A stretch of 64,000 bases of DNA from Amycolatopsis rifamycinica (lineage in GTDB: Bacteria > Actinomycetota > Actinomycetes > Mycobacteriales > Pseudonocardiaceae), in NCBI RefSeq assembly GCF_000695625.1, contig NZ_JMQI01000001.1:124001-188000 (forward strand), in the 5' to 3' direction. Below are positions 26,441-35,546 of the stretch, piece by piece (position 1 is the first letter of the stretch; each line of letters starts with the position of its first letter). The position numbers and the translations under genes were made by a program. The notes under the pieces were generated by a model, which searched no databases, had not been told where the DNA came from, and saw only the letters and a list, made by a program, of their open reading frames with translations.

Positions 26441-27490
26441 CTAGGCCGTGGGGCGCGTGGCTCCCGCGTACTGGCTCATCAGCGGCGAGATCTTGACGAC
26501 GTCGCCGCTCGTCGGCGCGTGCACCATCTTGCCGTCGCCGATGTACATCCCGATGTGGGACACGGGGGAGTAGTAGGCGACGAGGTCGCCGGGCTGCAGC
26601 TGGGAGCGCGACACCGGGGTGCCGAAGCCGGCCTGCGCCGCGGAGTTCCGCGGCAGGGCGATGCCGGCCTGCTTGTACGCCCACTGCATCAGGCCGGAGC
26701 AGTCGAACGTGCTCGGGCCGGTGGCGCCCCAGACGTAGGCGCTGCCGAGCTTGCTCAGCGCCGCGTTGACCGCGGCCTGCGCCGCCGCGGTGGGGGCCTT
26801 GACGTTCGGCGCCGCCCCGCCGGTGTCCTTCTGGGCGGCCTTGTCGGCGTTGCTGAGGGTCCGGCTCTGCGCCTCGATCTGGTCGATCTGGGCCTGCAGG
26901 TCCTTCTTCTTGGCCTCGATGTCCGACGCCAGCTTCGCCGCCGCGTCCCGGGCGTCCTGCGCCCGCTTCGCCGCGTCGGCGGCGGATTTCTCGGCCGCCG
27001 CGGCCTTGGCCGCCGCGGCGCTGAGGTCGGCCATCGCGGCGTTCTTGTCGGTCGCGATGACCTCGAGGGCCGCCGAGCGGTCCAGGAACTCCTGAGTGGA
27101 CGTTCCGGTCAGCAACGCCGACAGCTTGTTCATCTGGACGCCGCCGGTGAACGACGCACCGGCGAACTTGTCCACTTCGGACTGGTACTGCCGCTTCGCC
27201 GCAATGGCCTGTGCGCCGGCGTTCTTCGCGTTGGTGGCGTCGGCGTTGGCCTTGTCGAGCTGGCCCTGCTTCGCGGCCAGGTCGTCCTGGGCCCGGAGCA
27301 GGTCCTCGTTGAGCCGTTCCGCCTGTGCCGCGAGATCGCGGTACTTGGCGAGGGCGTCCGAGCCGGCGGGCGGCGCCTGGAGAACGGGGACGGGGGCGGC
27401 GGTGGCCGGCTGCGCCATGGTGACGACGGTGATCACCGAGGCCGCGGCGAGGGCACCTGACACCACGCGCTTGACGGGATGCGAACGCAT
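26441..27490 (-). CDS. Secreted NlpC/P60 peptidoglycan endopeptidase
   Basis: 349 aa. Signal peptide 1-32 (ends ATAAP). Residues about 45-210 are long coiled-coil helices, as in RipA/RipC-type hydrolases. The C-terminal NlpC/P60 domain (about 232-349) shows the catalytic Cys in FDCSGLMQWAY, His in SHIGMYIGDG and a third polar residue in HAPTSG. It cleaves stem peptides in the cell wall during division or growth. It diverges from an M15-like wall enzyme over a 452-bp promoter region. Confidence 0.9.
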   Translation of the reverse strand: MRSHPVKRVVSGALAAASVITVVTMAQPATAAPVPVLQAPPAGSDALAKYRDLAAQAERLNEDLLRAQDDLAAKQGQLDKANADATNAKNAGAQAIAAKRQYQSEVDKFAGASFTGGVQMNKLSALLTGTSTQEFLDRSAALEVIATDKNAAMADLSAAAAKAAAAEKSAADAAKRAQDARDAAAKLASDIEAKKKDLQAQIDQIEAQSRTLSNADKAAQKDTGGAAPNVKAPTAAAQAAVNAALSKLGSAYVWGATGPSTFDCSGLMQWAYKQAGIALPRNSAAQAGFGTPVSRSQLQPGDLVAYYSPVSHIGMYIGDGKMVHAPTSGDVVKISPLMSQYAGATRPTA

Positions 27491-27942
27491 TCTCGCGCGG
27501 GTCTCCTTTGCTGATCGGCCGCCGGCGGGTACCGGGACGGCGAGTCGGGGGCCTCGCCCGTCCCCGGGCGCGCTCGACCGCAACAGGAAGAGCCCGCAGA
27601 GGAGGTTCGGTACCCGGCAGGGGGTATCGGCGGCGATCTCGCGTCGCCGTCTGAGGACGACCGGGGGCCGCGAGATCTCGAACAGGTTACGAAACGAGCA
27701 CGGGAGAGTCCAGGGCGAACCGTTGAAAACTCTCCGTGACGTCAGTTACCCCGGCTGGACCAGTGGGAACGCCACCCGACTGTGGCCGGGATTACACGCC
27801 GTCACCGCCGTGGTTACGGTACCGCCCTAGGGTATTCCAACCGGGGACGAGCCGCGTTGCCCGTGAATCCGGTTTGTACGTCCCTTGTATCCGGTTGCGT
27901 GATTCTCCTCCCCGAAGAGATTCCGACCCATGGAGGACGAGG
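27491..27942. promoter_or_regulatory. Divergent promoter region of two wall-enzyme genes
   Basis: A 452-bp gene-free span. GTTAC words occur at 27686, 27745 and 27813, and GTGAC-N4-GTTAC (27736-27749) forms a direct repeat, a shape like MtrA sites that control wall hydrolases in actinobacteria (weak). I looked for a cyclic-di-AMP (ydaO) riboswitch, frequent before such genes, and saw no convincing core. Confidence 0.3.
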
Positions 27943-28773
27943 ATGTTCACGAAGGCCGCCGTACTCACGGCGCTCACCGCCGCGACGTTCGCCATGGCCG
28001 CACCGGCCATGGCCGACACTGCGGCCACGACGGTACTGCCCGCGGCGAACATGGAAGCCGTGCTGAAAGCGGCCCAGATCGACCCGCGCCGCGCCGACGA
28101 CACCCAGACCCCGGGCGCGCACGACAGCGTCCTGCTCGTCGAGCAGGCGCTGCAGGCGAAGGGACTGCTCGATGGCCAGTACGTCGACGGCTACTTCGGC
28201 ACCACCACGATCACGGCGTACTCGCAGTACCAGAAGTCGCTGGGCTACACCGGTCTCGACGCTTCCGGCCTGCCGGGCAAGACCTCGCTGGAGAAGCTGG
28301 GCGAAGGCCGCTACACGGTCACGAACCCGATTTCCGCGGGCAGCCAGGTGACCTACCACGGCAAGACCCTCAACACCCGCACCAAGGCGATGCTCGTCGC
28401 GGCGGAAGGAAAGGTGGGCTTCCAGGTCACCCTGACGCAGGGCTCGTACAACGCCGGTGGTGTCGACGCCTCGGCCGGGACGCACGACGGCGGCGGCGCG
28501 ATGGACATCTCGGTGTCCGGCATGTCGTCGACCACCCGCACGAACCTGCTGAAGGCACTGCGCAACGTCGGCTTCGCGGCCTGGTACCGCACGCCGGCGC
28601 AGGGCTTCGAGTACCACATCCACGCGATGGCGGTCTCCGACCCCGATCTGTCCTCGGGTGCGCAGCACCAGACCGGTGACTACTACCTGGGCATGAACGG
28701 CCTCGCCGGCCGCGGCGCCGACGACGGCCCGCAGGTCACGAAGGTCACCTGGGAGGAGTACCAGCGCGGCTGA
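27943..28773 (+). CDS. Secreted peptidoglycan-binding, M15-like peptidase
   Basis: 276 aa. Signal peptide about 1-24 (AAPAMA). Residues about 50-125 resemble a PG_binding_1 repeat (VEQALQAKGLLDGQYVDGYFGTTTITAYSQYQKSLGYTGLDASGLPGKTSLEKL). The C-terminal half carries GTHDGGGAMDISV and YHIHAMA, a plausible His/Asp/His zinc set of D-Ala-D-Ala carboxypeptidase-like M15 proteins. GGAGGAC precedes ATG 27943. Substrate (wall stem peptides) is inferred from the binding domain. Confidence 0.78.
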   Translation: MFTKAAVLTALTAATFAMAAPAMADTAATTVLPAANMEAVLKAAQIDPRRADDTQTPGAHDSVLLVEQALQAKGLLDGQYVDGYFGTTTITAYSQYQKSLGYTGLDASGLPGKTSLEKLGEGRYTVTNPISAGSQVTYHGKTLNTRTKAMLVAAEGKVGFQVTLTQGSYNAGGVDASAGTHDGGGAMDISVSGMSSTTRTNLLKALRNVGFAAWYRTPAQGFEYHIHAMAVSDPDLSSGAQHQTGDYYLGMNGLAGRGADDGPQVTKVTWEEYQRG

Positions 28774-28857
28774 CGCCGGGTGTGCGCCCGGCCGTGGTGG
28801 CACGGCCGGGCGCACCGGTGGTTTGATCGGAAGGACCGACGACGTGGGGGTGCTCCG

Positions 28858-29676
28858 ATGCCGCAGAAGGCGTTCCGGTTCGGCGTGGTCGCGGGAGCGA
28901 CCGAGGGTGGCGCGCAGTGGCTGGCCACCGCCCGCCGGGCCGAAGAGCTCGGCTATTCGACGCTGCTGTGCCCGGACAACCTGACCATGCCGACGCCGAC
29001 CGCGGCCCTCGCCGCGGCCACCGCGGCGACGAGCGAGCTGCGCGTCGGTTCGTTCGTGCTGGCCAGTCCGCTGCGCACCGCGCGGGCGGCGGCCTGGGAG
29101 GCGCACAGCCTCACCGTCGTCACGAGCGGCCGGTTCGAACTCGGTCTCGGCACCGGACGGCCGGAAATGCGGCAGCAAGCGGCAGAACTCGGGCTGCCCT
29201 ACGGCTCGGGGCAGGAGCGCCTCGATGCGATCTCCGAGACCGTCGACCACGTCCGGCGGCTCGACGGGGACGCGCACACACCCGTGATGATCGCCGCGGG
29301 CGGCCCGAAGGTCCGCCGGCTCGCCGGGCTGAAGGCCGACATCGTCACGATGGCAGGCGGCGTGCTGACCACCCGGGCGGAAATGACCGGGCACGTCGAA
29401 GAGGTCCGGGCTGCGGCCGGTGACCGCGACGTCGAGTTCGCGATGAACATCTGGGTCGTCGGCGACGAGGTACCGCCGTGGATCCGCGGCTTCATCGGCG
29501 TCGACGCCGAAACGCTCATCGAGCACGATTCCCTCGGCATGCTCCGCGGCGGCGTCGACGACATGGTGGCCGAGCTCGAACGCCGTCGCGAGGAACAGGG
29601 CGTGTCCTACTTCAGCGTCAACGGCGCGTTCCTCGAGGACTTCGCTCCGGTGGTGGAGCGGCTGTCGGGGAAGTGA
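28858..29676 (+). CDS. LLM-class F420-dependent oxidoreductase
   Basis: A 272-aa TIM-barrel protein (FRFGVVAGATEGGAQWLATARRAEELGYSTLLCPD, SFVLASPLRTARAAAWEAHSLTVVTSGRFELGLGTGRPEMRQQ). This is the luciferase-like fold; the pattern matches TIGR-type F420-dependent actinobacterial members. The substrate is unknown. Its last 59 bases overlap, tail to tail, the 3' end of the dehydratase gene on the other strand. Confidence 0.85.
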   Translation: MPQKAFRFGVVAGATEGGAQWLATARRAEELGYSTLLCPDNLTMPTPTAALAAATAATSELRVGSFVLASPLRTARAAAWEAHSLTVVTSGRFELGLGTGRPEMRQQAAELGLPYGSGQERLDAISETVDHVRRLDGDAHTPVMIAAGGPKVRRLAGLKADIVTMAGGVLTTRAEMTGHVEEVRAAAGDRDVEFAMNIWVVGDEVPPWIRGFIGVDAETLIEHDSLGMLRGGVDDMVAELERRREEQGVSYFSVNGAFLEDFAPVVERLSGK

Positions 29677-30571
29677 GCGTCGCGGGGTCGGTGTTGGCGC
29701 CGCAGAGCAGGACGGCGACCCGCTCGCCCGGCGCGGGCCGGTAGGCGCCGGAGAGCAGGGCGGCGAACGCCGTCGCCCCGCCGGGTTCGACGGCGAGGCG
29801 GTAGCGGTCCCACAGCACCGCCCGCGCTTCGGCGATGGCGGCGTCGTCCACGAGCACCGAGCCCGCGTTCGTGCGGGTGGCGACCGCGAAGGCGATGTCG
29901 CCGAGCCGGGTCGCGCCCAGCGAGTCGGCGGCGACGCCGGAGACGCCGACCGCGACCGGCTCGCCCGCGACCAGCGCCGAGTGCAGCGTCGGGATCGTGC
30001 GCGGCTCGACGCCCGTCACCCGCGCCCGCCCTTCGACCGCGGCCGCGACGCCGGCCAGCAGCCCGCCGCCGCCGACCGCGACGAGGATCGTGTCCAGCTC
30101 GCCCGCCTGCTCCAGCAGTTCGAGCCCGAGGGTGCCCTGCCCGGCGCAGATCTCCGGCTGGTCGTAGGCGTGGCAGAAGAGCTCGCCGGAATCGGCGGCG
30201 TGCTTCACGGCCGCGTCGTAGGCGTCGGCGTACTTCTCGCCGACGAGTTCCACGACCGCGCCGAGCTGCCGCAGCTTCGCGACCTTGACCGCGGGTGCGG
30301 TCGCCGGGACGTAGACCCGGGCCGGGAGGCCGAACTCCCGGGCGGCGTAGGCGACGGCGAGGCCGGCGTTGCCGCCCGACGCCGCCACGACGCCGGTCTG
30401 CTCGCCCGCGGCGAGGATCCGGTTGAAGGCGCCGCGGGCCTTGAACGACCCGGTGTGCTGCAGCTGTTCCAGCTTGAACCACACGCCTTCGTCCGCGGCG
30501 AGCACCGGCGTCCGGCGGACCCGGCCCTCGATGCGCGCGGCCGCCCGTTCGACATCCGCAGTGCTGATCAT
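29618..30571 (-). CDS. PLP-dependent threonine/serine dehydratase
   Basis: 317 aa, fold-type II PLP enzyme. HTGSFKARGAFNRIL holds the Schiff-base Lys; SGGNAGLAVAYAA is the substrate loop and VGGGGLLAG the phosphate-binding loop. There is no C-terminal ACT domain, as in catabolic or biodegradative forms. The final 17 residues are encoded within the 59-bp overlap with the LLM gene and look unlike the family's end. The divergent LysR gene, 85 bp away, is the likely regulator. Confidence 0.87.
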   Translation of the reverse strand: MISTADVERAAARIEGRVRRTPVLAADEGVWFKLEQLQHTGSFKARGAFNRILAAGEQTGVVAASGGNAGLAVAYAAREFGLPARVYVPATAPAVKVAKLRQLGAVVELVGEKYADAYDAAVKHAADSGELFCHAYDQPEICAGQGTLGLELLEQAGELDTILVAVGGGGLLAGVAAAVEGRARVTGVEPRTIPTLHSALVAGEPVAVGVSGVAADSLGATRLGDIAFAVATRTNAGSVLVDDAAIAEARAVLWDRYRLAVEPGGATAFAALLSGAYRPAPGERVAVLLCGANTDPATLTSPTAAPPPERSPRGTRR

Positions 30572-30656
30572 GCCCCTCAGCATGCGCGCCGGGCGCCGTA
30601 AGCACCAGCGACGTCTCCTATACTCGTTTAAGCAGGACTTACGGCTGGAGGCCGCC

Positions 30657-31538
30657 GTGCTCGACGCCCACCGCCTGGCCATGCTGGCCGAGGTTGCGCA
30701 CGCCGGCTCGATCGCCGCGGCCGCCAAGAGGCTCGCCTTCACACCGTCCGCCGTCTCGCAGCAGCTGGCCAAGCTGGAGCGGGACGCCGGCGCCCGCCTG
30801 CTGCACCGCCACGCCCGCGGCGTCACGCTCACCCCGGCCGGGGAGGCGCTGCTCGTCCACGCCGAGGCCATCGCCGGGGAACTGCGCACAGCCGAGCGGA
30901 CCGTCCGCGCCCTGGTCGACGAGGAGCTCACCGTCGGCACGTTCGCGAGCGCGGGCATGACCCTGGTGCCCGCCGCGCTCGCCGGCTTCCGCCGCGACCA
31001 CCCCGGCGTCGCGCTGCGGCTGCTGGACCTCGAGCCGCCGGACGGGTACGGCCTGGTCCGCTCCCGCGAGCTCGACCTGCTGATCACCCACCGCTACCCC
31101 GGCGCCCCGCTGCCCGACCCCCGCGGCCTGCAGCGGACGCTGCTGCGCTCGGAGCGGTTCCGGCTGATCCTGCCGAAGGGACACGCGAAGGCGCGCACGC
31201 GCCGGCTCACCCTGCCGGCGCTGGCCGCGGAGGACTGGATCTCCGGCAGCCCGGGCGTGCCCAACCGGGCCTGCCTGGAGCAGCTCGCCGACGCCGCCGG
31301 CGTCCGGCTGCGGGTGGCGTACGAGACGCGGGACTACCAGGTGATCGTGGCGCTGGTCGAGGCCGGGCTGGGGATCGCGTTCGTGCCGGAGAGCGTCCTC
31401 GACCGGGTGGGCCCCGCGCGCGTCGAGGTGCGTGACGCGGCGGACGCCCGGCCGGCTCGCGAGATCTTCCTGGTGCACCACCGGCGTCCGGGCCGGCTGG
31501 TGACCGAGATGGTGATGCGCCTGACCAGTCCACAGTAG
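30657..31538 (+). CDS. LysR-family regulator
   Basis: A 293-aa protein with N-terminal winged helix (MLAEVAHAGSIAAAAKRLAFTPSAVSQQLAKLERDAGARLLHR) and a periplasmic-binding-like effector domain. GTG 30657 has GGAG eight bases upstream. It diverges from the dehydratase gene and probably controls it with an amino-acid effector (inference). The shared region 30572-30656 contains a TATACTCG element facing the regulator. Confidence 0.87.
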   Translation: MLDAHRLAMLAEVAHAGSIAAAAKRLAFTPSAVSQQLAKLERDAGARLLHRHARGVTLTPAGEALLVHAEAIAGELRTAERTVRALVDEELTVGTFASAGMTLVPAALAGFRRDHPGVALRLLDLEPPDGYGLVRSRELDLLITHRYPGAPLPDPRGLQRTLLRSERFRLILPKGHAKARTRRLTLPALAAEDWISGSPGVPNRACLEQLADAAGVRLRVAYETRDYQVIVALVEAGLGIAFVPESVLDRVGPARVEVRDAADARPAREIFLVHHRRPGRLVTEMVMRLTSPQ

Positions 31539-31545
31539 ACGGCCG

Positions 31546-32469
31546 TCAGCCGGTCGGCCGTCCCGCGCCCTCGAAGCGCGCCGAGGCGCCCCGCAACGCC
31601 TCCAGGCACGCCCGCACCGCCCCGCTGCCCTCTTCGCCCGCCCGGCAGATCGCGTAGATCGTGCGGGTCAGCGCCGGGCGCGTGGTCAGGATCCTGACTC
31701 CGTCGGGCAGCCGATCGCGAGCCAGCCGGGGGACCAACGCGGCGCCGACGTTGCCCGCCACCAGGGCCAGCTGGGTCGGGTAACCGCCGACCGCGCAGCT
31801 GATCCGCGGCTCCAGCCGCTGCTTGCGCAGCACCTGCACCAGCCATTCGTAGCAGCCGGACCCGGCGCTCCAGCCGATCCACGGCACGTCGTCCACTTCG
31901 GACAGATCGACCGCCTTGCGGTGGGCCAGCCGGTGCCCGGCGGGCAGGGCCAGGTCCGCGACGTCGGAGAACAGCGCGATGCGCGTCGTCGACGGCGGGA
32001 TCACCGTAGGGCGGTCGTTCCAGCTCTCCAGCACCGCGACGTCGAGGTCGCCGGCCAGTACGCGCGGCATCGTCTGCTCGGCCTCGCCCTCGTGCAGCGT
32101 CACCGCGAGCCGGGGGTGCTGTGCGGCGAGGGTGGCCAGCGCGGGCGGGAGCAGCGCGTGGACCGTCGTCGGGATCGCGCCGATCCGCAGCGGCCCGATG
32201 ACGTCCTCGCGCAGCAGTTCCAGGTCGGCCTTCGCCTCGGCGACCTGCGCGAGGATCCGCTCGGCGTGCCCGGCCAGCACCTGGCCCGCCTTCGTCAGCC
32301 GGACGCCGCGGCCGCGCGGCTCCAGCAGCCGCTGGCCTGCCTCCCGTTCCAGCTTCGCCAGCTGCTGCGACACCCCGGACGGCGTGACGTGCAGGGACTC
32401 GGCCGCCGCGGCGACCGAGCCGTGGGTCGCGACCGCGCGCAGCGCCCGCATCCGCTCGAGTCCGAACAC
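31546..32469 (-). CDS. LysR-family regulator
   Basis: A 307-aa protein: HTH at residues 1-60 (RALRAVATHGSVAAAAESLHVTPSGVSQQLAKLEREAGQRLLE), effector domain 90-295. It starts with GTG 32469 and diverges from an EamA transporter gene 73 bp away, which it probably regulates. It converges with the other LysR gene, with only seven bases between stops. Confidence 0.87.
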   Translation of the reverse strand: MFGLERMRALRAVATHGSVAAAAESLHVTPSGVSQQLAKLEREAGQRLLEPRGRGVRLTKAGQVLAGHAERILAQVAEAKADLELLREDVIGPLRIGAIPTTVHALLPPALATLAAQHPRLAVTLHEGEAEQTMPRVLAGDLDVAVLESWNDRPTVIPPSTTRIALFSDVADLALPAGHRLAHRKAVDLSEVDDVPWIGWSAGSGCYEWLVQVLRKQRLEPRISCAVGGYPTQLALVAGNVGAALVPRLARDRLPDGVRILTTRPALTRTIYAICRAGEEGSGAVRACLEALRGASARFEGAGRPTG

Positions 32470-32542
32470 GGTAGCGATGCTACCGAATCACGTGCAGAAA
32501 CATTCGCTTGTCCTTGACAGTTGCGCGCCGCACGCTGAAGGC

Positions 32543-33466
32543 GTGCTCACGACCACCGCCCGTCCGGCCCCGGCGTTCACCCACCGCGTCGACCCGCGGC
32601 TGCTCGCTGCCCTCGGCAGCTCCTGCATCGCGTTGTCGTCGGTCTTCATCAAGGTTTCGCACGCCAGCGGCAGCACCAGTGCGTTCTGGCGCTGCCTGCT
32701 CGCCCTGCCGGTGCTGCTCCTGCTGGCCGGGCGCGAACGGCGGAAGGCAGGCCCGGCGCCGCGCCGCCGCGTGCTCTTCCCGCTGCTGGCCGGGGCCGGG
32801 CTCGGCCTGGACTTCGTGCTGTGGGGCGAGGCGATTCCGCGGGTCGGCGCCGGCATCGCGACCGTGCTCCTCGCCGTCCAGGTGGTGATCGTGCCGCTGC
32901 TGGCGTTCGCCTTCCTGGCCGAACGGCCGTCGAAGCGGTTCCTCGGCGCGGCGCCCGTGCTGCTCGGCGGCATCGTGCTGGCCGGCGGGTTCGCCGGCAC
33001 CGGGTCGTTCGGCCCGGACCCGGTCACCGGGGCCGTCGCGGCGTTGCTGGCCGGCGCCGGGTACGCCGGGTACCTGTTCCTGATCCGGCTCAGCGGCGGC
33101 ACGGGCGCGCAGGCCCACTCGCTGGTGCTCGCCACGGTCTCGGCCGGCGTGGTCGCCGTCGTGCTCGGCGTGCCGACCGGCACGCTCGACCTGACGCCGG
33201 GCTGGCCCGCGTTCGGCTGGCTGATCGCGCTCGCCGGGATCGGCCAGCTGGCCGGCTGGCTGCTCATCTCCGCCGCGCTGCCGCGGATGTCCGCCACCAC
33301 CGGGGCGACGCTGATGCTGCTGCAGCCGGTGGGCGCGGTGCTGCTCGGCGTCGGCCTGCTCGGCGAGCAGCCCGGGTGGGCGCAGCTGATCGGCTGCGCG
33401 GGTGTCGTCGCCGCGGTCTGCTTCGCCGGGAGCGGACGATCTGCGCGCGAAGGCCGTCCCGGCTAA
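32543..33466 (+). CDS. EamA/DMT-family transporter
   Basis: 307 aa with about ten membrane helices in two EamA repeats (LLAALGSSCIALSSVFIKVS..., AGYAGYLFLIRLSGGTG...). The drug/metabolite transporter superfamily exports amino acids or metabolites; the substrate is not predictable. GTG 32543 is used. A divergent LysR neighbour suggests inducible export. Confidence 0.87.
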   Translation: MLTTTARPAPAFTHRVDPRLLAALGSSCIALSSVFIKVSHASGSTSAFWRCLLALPVLLLLAGRERRKAGPAPRRRVLFPLLAGAGLGLDFVLWGEAIPRVGAGIATVLLAVQVVIVPLLAFAFLAERPSKRFLGAAPVLLGGIVLAGGFAGTGSFGPDPVTGAVAALLAGAGYAGYLFLIRLSGGTGAQAHSLVLATVSAGVVAVVLGVPTGTLDLTPGWPAFGWLIALAGIGQLAGWLLISAALPRMSATTGATLMLLQPVGAVLLGVGLLGEQPGWAQLIGCAGVVAAVCFAGSGRSAREGRPG

Positions 33467-33476
33467 CGTCGCGGGC

Positions 33477-34373
33477 ATGCGGGTGCTGGTAGCCGGGGCG
33501 TCGGGGTTCGTGGGCAGTCGCCTGTGCCCGACGCTGGAAGCGGCCGGGCACGAGGTACTGGCCATGACCCGCCACCCCGCGAAGTACCGCGGCGCCGGGA
33601 AAGCCGTCCGCGGCGACGTCGCCGACGTCGGCTCCCTGCGTGACGCGCTCAAGGGCGTCGAAGCCGCGTACTACCTCGTGCATTCACTCGACAGTGCGGA
33701 CTTCAAGCGCCGTGACGCCGACGCCGCGCGGGCGTTCGCCCGGGCCGCGGCCGGCGCGGGCCTGCGCCGGATCGTCTACCTCGGCGGGCTCGGGGACGAC
33801 GACGACGCGCTGTCGGACCACCTGGCCAGCCGGCGCGAGGTCGAGCGGCTGCTGGGGGAGACCGGCGTGCCGGTGACCGTCCTGCGCGCCGGGATCGTGA
33901 TCGGGCACGGCGGCACGTCGTGGGAGCTGACGCGGCAGCTGGTGGAGCACCTGCCGGCGATGGTGACCCCGCGCTGGGTCCGCACGCGGACCCAGCCGAT
34001 CGCGGTCGCCGACGTCGTCCGCTACCTGGCCGGCGTCCTCGACCACCCGGAAGCCGCGGGGCGGACGTTCGACATCGGCGGCCCCGAAGTGCTGGCCTAC
34101 CGCGACATGCTGCAGCGGGTGGCGGCGATCGAGGGCAGGCCGCTGCTGATCCTGCCGGTGCCGCTGCTGTCCCCGCGGCTGTCGTCGTACTGGCTCTCGC
34201 TCGTCACGGACATCGACGCCACGACCGGGCGGGCGCTGATCGACTCGATGACCAACGAGGTCGTCGTCCGCGACGACGCCATCCGCCGGATCGTCGAGTT
34301 CGAGCCGATGGGCTACGACGAAGCCGTTCTGCAGGCCCTGGGCGAACGCGCGAAGAGCCGGCGGACGGCGTGA
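33477..34373 (+). CDS. NAD(P)-binding atypical SDR (NmrA/YbjT-like)
   Basis: 298 aa with Rossmann motif VLVAGASGFVGSRL (residues 3-16), YYLVHSL and IVYLGGLGDD, then PIAVADVVRYLAGVL typical of NAD(P)H-binding nucleotide-sugar-like epimerases without a catalytic Tyr. Role unknown. The next gene overlaps its stop (GTGA), making a two-gene operon with a CPBP protease. Confidence 0.85.
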   Translation: MRVLVAGASGFVGSRLCPTLEAAGHEVLAMTRHPAKYRGAGKAVRGDVADVGSLRDALKGVEAAYYLVHSLDSADFKRRDADAARAFARAAAGAGLRRIVYLGGLGDDDDALSDHLASRREVERLLGETGVPVTVLRAGIVIGHGGTSWELTRQLVEHLPAMVTPRWVRTRTQPIAVADVVRYLAGVLDHPEAAGRTFDIGGPEVLAYRDMLQRVAAIEGRPLLILPVPLLSPRLSSYWLSLVTDIDATTGRALIDSMTNEVVVRDDAIRRIVEFEPMGYDEAVLQALGERAKSRRTA

Positions 34374-34990
34374 AGCCGTTCCTCGCCGCCGTGACCACCG
34401 CCGGATCCGGGCTGCTCGGCGCGTCGCTGGCCAGCCGGCCCGGCTCCCGCCGGTTCCACGTGCTCACGGCCTCGGTCGCGGCGACGTGGCTCGCCGGCGC
34501 CCAGGCGGCCGGCCCGGTGCGCCGGGGCCGCCGGGACATCGGCCGGCCGGTGGCGGTGGGGGCGGGCGCGTTCGGGGTGTTCTGCGGGTGCGCACTGGTG
34601 GCCCGCCGCATCGCGCCGCTGCGCCGGGCGATCGCCGGCGTGCTGGACCACGCCCGCCACGGCCCGGCGGCCGCGGTGGCGGCGACGACGTTGCTCACCG
34701 GAGCGGCGGAAGAGGTGTTCTTCCGCGGCGCCCTCTACGACGCGGCGGGAGCGCGGGTGTCCACGGCGGTGTACGTGCTGTCCACGACAGCGACGCGGAA
34801 TCCCGCGCTGGTGCTGGCCTCGGCGGTGATGGGCACGCTGTTCGCCTGGGAGCGCGGCCGGTCGGGCGGGGTGCAGGCGCCGCTGCTGACGCACGTGGTC
34901 TGGTCGGCGCTGATGCTCGCCTTCATGCCGCGCCTCTTTCCGCCGGAACCGGGTGCGCACGCGCCGGCGTGGGACGCCGGCGGCGCCTGA
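34370..34990 (+). CDS. CPBP (Abi) family intramembrane metalloprotease
   Basis: 206 aa, hydrophobic. The CPBP glutamates and arginine are seen in GAAEEVFFRGALYDA and a His in LLTHVVWSALM. It is somewhat shorter than the usual CPBP protein. GTG 34370 overlaps the stop of the SDR gene. Function unknown; members process peptides or prenylated proteins. Confidence 0.8.
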   Translation: MKPFLAAVTTAGSGLLGASLASRPGSRRFHVLTASVAATWLAGAQAAGPVRRGRRDIGRPVAVGAGAFGVFCGCALVARRIAPLRRAIAGVLDHARHGPAAAVAATTLLTGAAEEVFFRGALYDAAGARVSTAVYVLSTTATRNPALVLASAVMGTLFAWERGRSGGVQAPLLTHVVWSALMLAFMPRLFPPEPGAHAPAWDAGGA

Positions 34991-34993
34991 GCT

Positions 34994-35464
34994 TCAGCAG
35001 GGCGGGATTTCCCGGCAGGCCTCGGTGGCCGACGTGCTCGCCGCCTGCTGCAGCAGCGTGTAGAGCGTTTCGCGCTGGTCGTCGCTCAGGCCGCTGAACA
35101 CCTCGTCCTCGACCGCCGTCAGGGCGAATTCCGCGCGGGCCAGCAGCTTCGCGCCGACGTCGGTCAGCTCGACCAGGTGCCGGCGGCGGTCGGCGGGAGA
35201 GCGGCGCCGCTCGATCAGGTTCTCGGTCTCCAGCTCGTTGAGCAGGGTGACCACGTTCGTGCTGTCGATCTCCAGCACCTTCGCCAGCTGCTGCTGCGAA
35301 CTGCCGCCGCGGTCGCGCAGCACCGTCAGGGCGATCAGGTGACGCGGCCGCAGCCCGAGGGGGGCCAGCACCGACTCGCTGCGCAGCCGCAGCCGGCGCG
35401 CGAGGTGGTCGACCAGCGCGCCGCAGCGGTGCGGGGGCTGATCGACGACCGGGAGCGAGGTCAT
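34994..35464 (-). CDS. MarR-family regulator
   Basis: 156 aa. Winged-helix core LRPRHLIALTVLRDRGGSSQQQLAKVLEIDSTNVVTLLNELETENLIERRRSPADRRRHLVELT. It lies back to back with an azoreductase gene (82 bp between), the arrangement of quinone- or azo-sensing MarR repressors. ATG 35464 fits; the frame is open to 35548, but that would run into the divergent gene. A C-terminal REIPPC cysteine could be a redox switch (speculative). Confidence 0.85.
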   Translation of the reverse strand: MTSLPVVDQPPHRCGALVDHLARRLRLRSESVLAPLGLRPRHLIALTVLRDRGGSSQQQLAKVLEIDSTNVVTLLNELETENLIERRRSPADRRRHLVELTDVGAKLLARAEFALTAVEDEVFSGLSDDQRETLYTLLQQAASTSATEACREIPPC

Positions 35465-35546
35465 GGGCCCAGTATATGGGCAAGCCAATGGTCGGTGTGC
35501 TATCAATAGTTTGTCTTGCACCAACGATCTATGGACGGCTAGCGAC

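Noticed and set aside
27491..27942. Cyclic-di-AMP riboswitch before the wall-enzyme genes
   Set aside because: The gene types fit, but I could not find the conserved riboswitch core on either strand.
35465..35546. MarR operator between the MarR and azoreductase genes
   Set aside because: Only weak inverted words (GCAAG/CTTGC, CTATCAATAG) are seen; not enough to mark a site.
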